Shown here piece by piece: positions 16,471 to 23,812 of a stretch of 23,812 nucleotides of DNA (the first letter of the stretch is position 1; each line of letters opens with the position of its first letter). A program made the position numbers and the translations under genes. The notes under the pieces are model-generated. The model was not told the origin of the DNA and made no database searches. It saw only the letters and a list, made by a program, of their open reading frames with translations. Source of the DNA: Clavulina sp. PMI_390 (Eukaryota > Basidiomycota > Agaricomycetes > Cantharellales > Hydnaceae); assembly GCA_015039315.1 (NCBI GenBank), contig WIDE01000217.1, positions 4,019 through 27,830 on the forward strand, read 5' to 3'.

Positions 16471-18339
16471 GGGATCTTGAGTTCAGATTCACTTCAAGAA
16501 TTGCACATGATAGGTCACTACTTTCCTTTGAGATATAGTTCCCAAGAGTATTGCTGACCGTAATTTTATCTATCAAATGAGTTCAGTGCTGTTCACTGCG
16601 TTCAGTTCTCTGTGGATGGTCAATACCTTGCTGTTAGTTGCGACGGCGAAATCCGGATCTCTGACGCGAAAACCGGAACCATAGTCTGGTGAGAACACTG
16701 TTTGAAAATTCTCTCTAACCCTAATTTTTGGTATATTTTAGCGTCTTAGCCCATCAAACAGACGAGAAATTAGGTGTTTTACCCTTCCGTGCAATGTGCT
16801 TTACCCTCGATGGAAATTATCTGGCTGCTGGCTCTGACGATAAAAATATTTGGGTTCGTTTACTCAGAATCTTGTTCACGGACTCCTAACTCTTCTATAG
16901 ATCTGGGATATCGCAGAGCGCGCTATTCAGACATCTTTGGTCGGCCACTCAAAAGAGATCACCTCGCTTACTACTTCACCTGATGGGAAACTCTTGATTT
17001 CCGGTTCAAATGACGGGACCGTCCGGATATGGGAGATTCAAACATGGAACTGTAGCGTCCTTGATATAATTGAACCGAGAAAGATGAACATTGGCGTGAA
17101 ATCTGTAGCCGTCTCTTCCGATTGTCTGTGGGTAGCTGCCGGCTCCATGGACGGGGTAATCCGAATCTGGGACATCAGAAATAAAGCATTGGTGGAACGC
17201 CTACGTGGTCATTGGGAACCTGTATCCACTGTGAACTTCAGGGGTGACAGCCCTCAATTGATAAGTGGCAGCTGGGACAACGCCTTAAAATGCTGGGACA
17301 TAGGTCCAATGGTCGCCGCCGTCAATAATATCCTCATCTCTGGAGAATTGGATAGCCTCTCGCTGAAACAGGACAAAAAAAAGGCTACGCACTTTCAGCC
17401 GGTCCTGATCGGGGAAGAAGACGGCGTTGGTGAAAGAGGGAGCCGCTGTTGCTTGTCGTTTGCGGAGCACAAGGTGAGTTCTTTCCAGCAGTCTCCGGTG
17501 GTCTCCGGCTCCAACTCTTTTAGGATGAGGTTCTCTCTGCCGTAGTATCGCCCAGCGGAGACTGGGTCGCCTCTTGCTCGACTGATGGAGCTGTTAAAAT
17601 CTGGAATCCGAGCACTGCGGAGACGTGGCTTGAGACCGAAGGGCATAACGGCCCCTTTACATTCGTGGCGCTCAATTCTGTTGGATTATTAGTCGCAAGC
17701 GGCGCCAATAGCCACACATGTATCTGTAAGTGAATGAGTCAACTTGGGGGAGGGTGCGTCTACTAACGACACTCTTCATCTTTATCCCTGTCAGGGCATT
17801 GTGTACCTACCGCGCCCACCCACGCCATCTTACCTCCGCACACCCCAACTCCCACGCCATCTACCCTCAGCTTTCCCAAGTTCGACTTGCCTCCGCCCCC
17901 TTCACCTCTGCTCACATTAGATCAGCTCATGCTCGAAATGCCCTCTCCAGTCACCATATCCCATTCCACAGCGCCGGCACCAAACACACTCCCTCCATTC
18001 GGATGGAAGAGCGTAATCAGTGGGACATCGTACTCGGCCATGACCGAAGATGAAACTCACGATAACTCAGACGGAAATGTACCTCCCTCAATTATTGTGA
18101 CGGGTATCGAAGCTGACCTGGGTTTGGGTGGAAACGCAGAGGAGGCAGACAGGACCTTGACGCCTCTCGTAGAGCAGTTCCGGGGGATCGGGCACAATGG
18201 CCGTGATCCCGCCGAACCACCGGCCTTCAAAATGTCGCCCAAGGCAGCGGCGAAATTGGAACTGTCGCCGCGAGAGGAGCCTTCAATGACAATGAATGAT
18301 GGTGCAGGTGCAGCTCCAAGGAAGAATCGAGGCAAGTAG
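16471..18339 (+). CDS. Tup1-like WD40 corepressor domain protein (5' end unresolved)
   Basis: Exons 16471-16513, 16587-16688, 16742-16853, 16901-17473, 17524-17725 and 17795-18339 join in frame to about 524 residues. Seven WD repeats follow the Tup1 pattern. The lead-in is A-H-D-S-A-V-H-C-V-Q-F-S-V-D-G-Q-Y-L. Then come F-T-L-D-G-N-Y-L-A-A-G-S-D-D with I-W-D-I; T-S-P-D-G-K-L-L-I-S-G-S with R-I-W-E-I; V-K-S-V-A-V-S-S with R-I-W-D-I-R-N and L-V-E-R-L; a blade ending K-C-W-D-I; an insert; and blades ending K-I-W-N-P and C-I-W. The C-terminal 180 residues are Pro-rich then acidic and Ser-rich, ending R-K-N-R-G-K. Tup1-type proteins repress transcription when tethered by DNA-binding factors in the nucleus. 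The N-terminal tetramerisation region of Tup1 is not seen. A branch-point TACTAAC (17761) precedes the last exon. It is probably a divergent paralogue, not the main Tup1. Confidence 0.8.
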
Positions 18340-20487
18340 CTAAGAAGGTTTATCCTCATTTGGGATAGAATTGTGCAACTGGTTCCAACAAGCCCTGACC
18401 AAAAGCTACGGGATCGAGTCGCTCCTTTCGCTCCACTGCGATATATCAATTAACTTTCCTCGATGAAATCAGCACAAGAAATATCAAAATCAGCTTGGTG
18501 ACTCTATCATGACAGTAATAAAATTTCTTAGCAATTGTATCGACGTCGATAAGTCAGTTTCGAGTCATCAAGGAATATCAACATGCAGAGAAACACCCTG
18601 AATGAAATAATGCATATGGAAGATCAAGACTGATCAGAATCACCAAACATGGAAAGAGTAGGATTGTCACCACCACCTCAACGGTCCGCTCATCTGGGCG
18701 TTGATTGAGTAGCAAGACCTTCCTAAAGTCACTGCACCTCTGACTCGAATTTGGATTTGACATTCAGAAGAGTCTAAATGCATGACAAACAATAGATAAA
18801 AAAAAGCTGGGAAACAAAATTGGCATTCGCAATACCATTCCTGACGTCATCGCTGCTAACTAGAAGTTTGGCGTGATCCTGAGGGTCAGAAGATTGGCTC
18901 GCACTCAAAACGAGGGGGCTCACACGTCAGGCTAGCTCACAATCGCGCCCGCGCATCGCTCCAATAAGGTATGTGGCCAGAGGAAGCGCATTCGATCGGG
19001 GTGTTGTGCAAAATTGCTTTGTGAAATCGGTGGTTCTGCTAATGACAAGGCACTCCACAGGTACAGATAACATCGGAAGGGCAAAGAAGGCGTCTGAGTA
19101 ACCACACTCGCACACATTTGCTCATCATCAAACCCCTGAAAGGATGATGGTGGTATGTCCGGGAAAGGGTCGTGTGTGGAACAGGAAAGATTATCGTATC
19201 AAGAAGTAGAGGCATAAGGTGTATAGTGGGAGATGCAATTCACCATCAAAAAATACGTTTCGAAGATGAATTTGATGACAGTGATAGGGAACGCTGACTT
19301 TCGACCGTCGAAACGCAGGGGAGCAAGAGGAGGAGGAGGAGAGAGACTTCACTTTCCTACAAATGCCCCAAGTCTCGGGAAGTGTGGTTGCTGCAATATT
19401 TCCTCCCCTGGAATACCGTCATTGTTGCGATGACCAGCGCTTTGAATATCGTACAGGAATACAGTCGAAATCGTTTCCACCAGACGAATCTAACGATGGA
19501 CTTCAACGTAACTCGCCAATCGAATCACGAGGATTCCATGCTCGAAGGCAAGGCATGAAGGAAAAGATGAGCCGCACCAGCCCGTACCAAGGCCCCGAAG
19601 GTCGGCAGGCTTATCGCCAGCTCCACCCGAAAAGCACAAAGAATAGTCGAACACGAAAGAAATAACGCTCAAAGGCTGATCGTGAGCACAAGTGCGAGGA
19701 TATAATTCAATTGTGAGCTGGCTTGATTCCCATCTTTTTAGTAAGGTGCATACTCCAGACGAAGGATTACAACGCATCATGCATCATATATGTTCCCCGC
19801 ACTCTCCTTCATCGGTGCCTTTCTCCTCATCCTGTCTGAGCGGCGCCCCATGTCATCGATACTGTCGTGTCACAGGGAATCCAGGCCGCGACTTTGTTTT
19901 GAAGGAATGCGGATTGAGGCGAATGCCGTTCTAGGAGGGTGCAATCATGATCAAGATTATCGTTTTGACTGGGTTTTAGTATCGAGTATAGGACGAATGA
20001 TTGAGATTTTGGTGGTCCAAACAATCCACTGAGCGTGAGTACCACATCGTCAAAACTAGAGAAAGGACACGGCAAAGTTGACATCGAGGTCATGCACGCT
20101 CGAACCAAACATGACTCCATTGCTTCCGTCGTGCACCTCAGCTCTGGTTACAATCGAGTTTCGAGTGTGCACTAGCACTCCTATTACCCTCGCGATGAGG
20201 CGATTTGGGCGAAAGCTTCAGAACAAGGAGATATCTACCATCGTCTTTCAGATAAAGTCCCACCACGATCTCCTACTATTGTTGAGAACCTGTCCTTGGA
20301 TTTGAATTGATGTTGTGTATGTAATGGCCGATTGACGCCAGGTCTGGCACATGCTTAGTTCCTGAATCTGCTCGAGGTTGGTGGCCAGGCCATTCGAGTC
20401 TTCATCGTTCGCGTCGCAATTTCCCCTGCACATTCACAGGGATCTATTCAACACTGAGCTGTGTCATCCAAGCCTTGAACCTGCTGT
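18340..20487. other. Gene-poor stretch between WD40 gene and kinase
   Basis: About 2.1 kb with no recognisable domain. Minus-strand open reads at 19827-20150 and about 20190-20265 could form two exons across a short GT-AG gap, but no family is recognised and no start was found. At 20460-20511 the plus strand reads V-I-Q-A-L-N-L-L-Y-E-P-L-P-F-L-Q, which could be an upstream exon of the kinase gene. Confidence 0.45.
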
Positions 20488-22146
20488 ATGAACCTCTTCC
20501 TTTTCTGCAAGGTCCCTCATTACCTCACGTTGAGATCTGCAGTCAACTTAGACAGACAACGGTGTCACGAGCTCTCGATCGGGACGGAACTCGCACGGCC
20601 AGATGAGTTTCTGACCCTCGTCTGTAAGCGCCTCCAATCGATTATTAGGACTATGGCTGAAACGGTATGTCGCACTTCATGAAGAAAGAACGGCTTACTT
20701 GCGACTGAATTAACGCCCGTGGATGAAGAATCTACCGCAAATATCTTTGCCCCCTGAGGTTTCTGAGGGTGGCGAGCCTGATGCACCGCTCCCGGCCACC
20801 ATTCCAATCATTCCTACCATCCCAATCCCCGATCATGTCTACGCAAGATTCGGCATAACGCGAGAGCAGGTTCTGGCAGAACTCCCAGAGGAAGAGGCGA
20901 TGGCGCTTCTAGATGAAACCTCTAATGTACGTGTGTCCTCTCGTTTCAGCCTCATAGGGGTTTCTGATCAGTTTCCCGGTAGTCTCTAAAAAAACTCTCC
21001 GCAAGTTCTGATGAGCGTCCAGCCACTTTGCGTCTTCTGCAAGACTGTTGTTCCCTCCTCGGCTGTGTACCTCCTTCTTTGAGGCTTCCGGCTGGGTCCA
21101 TCTCGGTCAATTGGCAAACCCTCCTTGGCCACGGAGGTGAAATGATTGTCTACAAAGGTGTAATGGGGAATCAAGTAGTGGTGGTTCGATCAATGCTGCC
21201 TCGTGATGGTTACTCAAAAGAAGATCTTGCGAAGGCACGTACGACGCTGCTCCTAGTGCCTCGTTCTCACAGTCCTCATCCGTTCATATAGCTTGTGCAT
21301 CGCGAGGCCATCACACACTCACAGCTGGATCACCCGAACATTCTTCGGTTTCTAGGGATTTATCGAGACGGTCCATCGCTGCCATTGATTATTACACCAT
21401 TTATCAAACGCGGTTCGCTTCGTGCCTGTCTGAAGTCCAAAAGTCCTTATCCATATGACCAAGAAAGCCTTCGGCGCGTTGTGAGTCATCTAAGGCTTGT
21501 TTCTGGCTAGTTTAACTGGCTGAAATAGCGACCGTTAATCTTCGGGGCGATTTAGCTTGTTGGTATGACTGGCGGACTAGCATATCTACACTCACAACGC
21601 CCACCTGTTATCCATGGCGACCTTCATCCTGTAATTCTTCTTTTATGTTACTTCTACCATCTCCTAATAAAGCTTGGCGTGGAATAGGGAAATGTTCTCA
21701 TTGATGACAGTGGAGAGCCACATCTCTGCGATTTCGGCTTCAGTCGCATTCGTCACGAAGTTAGCCGGTCGCTCACGATGATTCAAGAAGGGGGCATGAC
21801 GTCTTTCCTCGCCCCCGAACTCCTGGATATTTCCGATGGGAAATTTCGTACTAATAAAGCAAGCGACATGTATTCCCTTGCGATGACTTGCATGAACGCT
21901 TGGTCGGGTAAAAAGCCGTTGTTTGGGAAACCCAACGAGCCACAGACGAGCCCGCTTGCCATTGAGAAGAGAAGACCAGAACGTCCTAACTCCGGTATTG
22001 TTTTAGCCATCCATGTTCAAGAAGCTCTCTGGCACCTATTAGAGGATATGTGGGCGCACGATCCAGCTGATCGTCCATCTGGAAATCAGGTCTTGGAACA
22101 GTTGGTATTAGCGTTTGCTCCCACTCCGGTATCGGCTCAGCCTTGA
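20488..22146 (+). CDS. TKL-like protein kinase homologue, probably a pseudokinase
   Basis: Exons 20488-20664, 20729-20926, 20983-21234, 21292-21480, 21556-21630 and 21688-22146, all phase 0, give about 449 residues. An ATG at 20723 is an alternative start. The N-terminus has a helical N-L-D-R-Q-R-C-H-E-L stretch and a Pro/Ile-rich linker. The kinase domain begins near residue 172: loop L-G-H-G-G-E-M-I-V-Y-K-G, beta-3 V-V-V-V-R-S-M with R194 where Lys is expected, alpha-C H-R-E-A, H-P-N-I-L-R-F-L-G-I, catalytic loop H-G-D-L-H-P-G-N-V-L-I (D294), D-F-G (D312), A-P-E, D-M-Y-S-L and R-P-S. HGD for HRD is common in fungal TKL-type kinases. The intron at 21235 is GC-AG. Without the lysine, ATP binding is probably impaired; D294 and the DFG motif are kept. 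Likely cytosolic signalling or scaffold protein; partners unknown. Confidence 0.8.
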
Positions 22147-23812
22147 GATACCTCGTGGTAGCTATAGCGGCTGGAAACGTTGAAACGGGTTGGAAGAAAT
22201 TCAATCAGGTGGCCGATTTCTGTATTTTCATTTTCTGTGGAAGTGGTCGAACATAATGGAGAGATTGTGGAACGAATCGGCCGCCTTTATTTGTGGAGAC
22301 ATGTAGCAAGTTAATCTGCGGATACTGTCGATGTCGACACTGGGATAGTGGTCCTGCATGCACAGCGAATTTCCGCCCAATGGATTGTTGCGAAGACATA
22401 GGGGATGAATATGAGAAAGTGGCAAAAAGGAATATACATCTATAGGTATTATAATTATAAGAACGACCCGGTCCGACTGCGGGCCGCTCCGAAGCGCGGC
22501 GCTTCAACGCGAATTTGAATTTCCTTCCTGCATCCCGCCACGTCGCGCCACAACGAGCCCTCGCCCCATTCCTACAACACGCGACGCCTTTCACTACTCT
22601 GCATGCTATTTGTTATCAAAACATCATACATTACGACCTCTGCCTGCTATGATGCTCTTTTCGCTCACCATGATCGCGTTACCCGCACTCCTTGCTTTTT
22701 GCTCTGCCTCTCTGCACGCACATACGCAATACCCGAAACTACAATACGCTTTATCACCCAGCAATGCAGCTGGAGACTCGCACTGATCAGTGCGTCTCTG
22801 CGCCACAGAGCATCATCCGCACTATTTCCTGTATAATACCTCCCGCATGTTCCGTATAAATATAATTTGCCAAGCAAACCGCTACTTCTTGCAACCTGGT
22901 GTTAGGCCAGTAAATACACCCAACAAATCAGAATAGTCCCATTCATGGAGCCCGTACACCAGTCAGCAGCATTGCCCGAAGGGTAACATCGCACGATATG
23001 ATTAGCTATGCCCCATATGCCAATGACATTTGGCTTGGGACCAATCATCATTTGCCGCTGTCTATGTGTCTTACAGTTTTGGCTTTCCAGGGATGCATCA
23101 TCCGCGCAATTTGCTATCGGCCTCCGCTACCCACACGATGCTTCCCTTGATTCTACGCACTCAAGCTGCTTGAGTGAGTGTGGCTGTGTTGTTTATGAAG
23201 TTTGTGCATTATTACATGGCTCTGCAGTCCGTAAACTACACCGAGGGAATCTTTTGCAATTTGTCACATAGACCATGCGCCTGTGCGGTGTCTCGAGGTG
23301 TTGTTTCTGTGTGGTACCTGTTTATATAGGCAGTTCAATCATATCACTTCCTGGCTGTGCCTCGCAGAGTTCCGTGGGTTTGTTGGAGCAGCAAGTGCTC
23401 TCAACAAATGGATCGTCGCCATGAAGGCTGCGCAGCGGCCCGAGAATCAGATGCCAATGCAAAAAGTGTAATATCCTGATCGTTCAGCTGATTGCTTTGG
23501 CGATTTCTGCACCAGACCTATTGCCTAAATTGCTTCGCAGTGCTTCACGGAAATGTCTGTGATACTTATCCGCCTCGCACCAGATCCAGGGCTTCCAAAC
23601 TCAAGATTTCACACCATCCTTTTGCTAATGCGATGGGTGCGGGGCTATCGTCTCTGTGGTGGGCCAAGCGACCACAAAACACTATACACACAAGTTTATT
23701 ATATTTAGCACAGAGACAGGCCCCTACAGCGCCGCAGAGCCTTTGAGTGCCACCCTTTGAATCATTGTTTTGTCCTCATTTTGGGATGACGGGCTGTAGC
23801 CGCTTTCTAGTT
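22147..23812. other. Right-end stretch without a supported gene
   Basis: Open frames here, including a 129-codon minus-strand frame at 22205-22594, show no recognisable motif or exon pattern. A GC-rich patch (22465-22570) contains a 15-nt near-palindrome GAAGCGCGGCGCTTC (22491-22505), and CACTCAAGCTGCTTGAGTG (23158-23176) forms a 9-bp hairpin. Both may be chance. Confidence 0.5.

Noticed and set aside
16937..17545. WD40 gene starting at ATG 16937
   Set aside because: In-frame exons upstream supply the first two blades in the correct Tup1 order, so the ATG is internal.
19827..20265. Two minus-strand reads that could be joined by a 43-nt intron
   Set aside because: No recognisable family, no start codon context and weak splice sites. 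Not enough to call a gene.
22205..22594. 129-codon minus-strand frame
   Set aside because: Basic, low-pattern sequence crossing a GC-rich patch and a gene 3' flank. No domain, intron or homologue in the window.
1..23812. CRISPR arrays, rRNA and bacterial operons
   Set aside because: No evenly spaced short repeats, no rRNA-like sequence, and intron-split genes point to a eukaryote.

Overview
The window looks like basidiomycete (Agaricomycete-type) nuclear DNA. Its genes are split by short GT-AG introns of about 50-180 nt, and it carries a Zn(II)2Cys6 cluster, a Tup1-type WD40 protein and a TKL-like kinase of the HGD type common in mushroom-forming fungi. It also has MITE-like elements and a 10-N assembly gap. 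No database could be searched, so names rest on motifs read directly from the sequence.

Left part (1-12.7 kb): a same-strand tandem array of ten copies (A-J) of a small membrane-protein family that I do not recognise. Six copies (B, D, F, G, H, I) can be modelled as full genes. E lacks its start codon, C is decayed, A is cut by the window edge, and J is a lone first exon beside the gap. The standard gene has two exons. Exon 1 (52 or 55 codons) encodes a basic/acidic N-terminus plus one transmembrane (TM) helix. A phase-0 intron follows the helix directly. Exon 2 begins with two aromatic residues, carries W-A/H-W-P-V/L-W-G/V-G at residues 14-21 without gaps, then a second TM helix, a strongly basic stretch, an R-R-x-E-L-L-E/D-S-N-R signature and a disordered tail. 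The inferred shape is a TM hairpin with both ends in the cytosol. A three-gene block (types iii-ii-i) is duplicated: about 600-4240 and 5960-9555.

Middle (12.0-13.1 kb): two 264-bp MITE-like elements with 25-bp terminal inverted repeats and TA target duplications, lying on either side of orphan exon J and the gap. Another inverted-repeat element (833-1232) sits upstream of copy B at a place that looks empty in the duplicated block.

Right part (13.7-22.2 kb), all plus strand: a Ser/Pro-rich protein with a Zn(II)2Cys6 DNA-binding cluster; a coding-like but frame-broken stretch; a complete seven-blade Tup1-like WD40 domain with a Pro-rich C-terminus; a 2.1-kb gene-poor stretch; and a six-exon TKL-like kinase whose beta-3 lysine is arginine (probable pseudokinase). 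The zinc-cluster and WD40 parts may be one gene or the remains of one, which would join a DNA-binding domain to a corepressor propeller. The last 1.6 kb holds nothing I can support as a gene.
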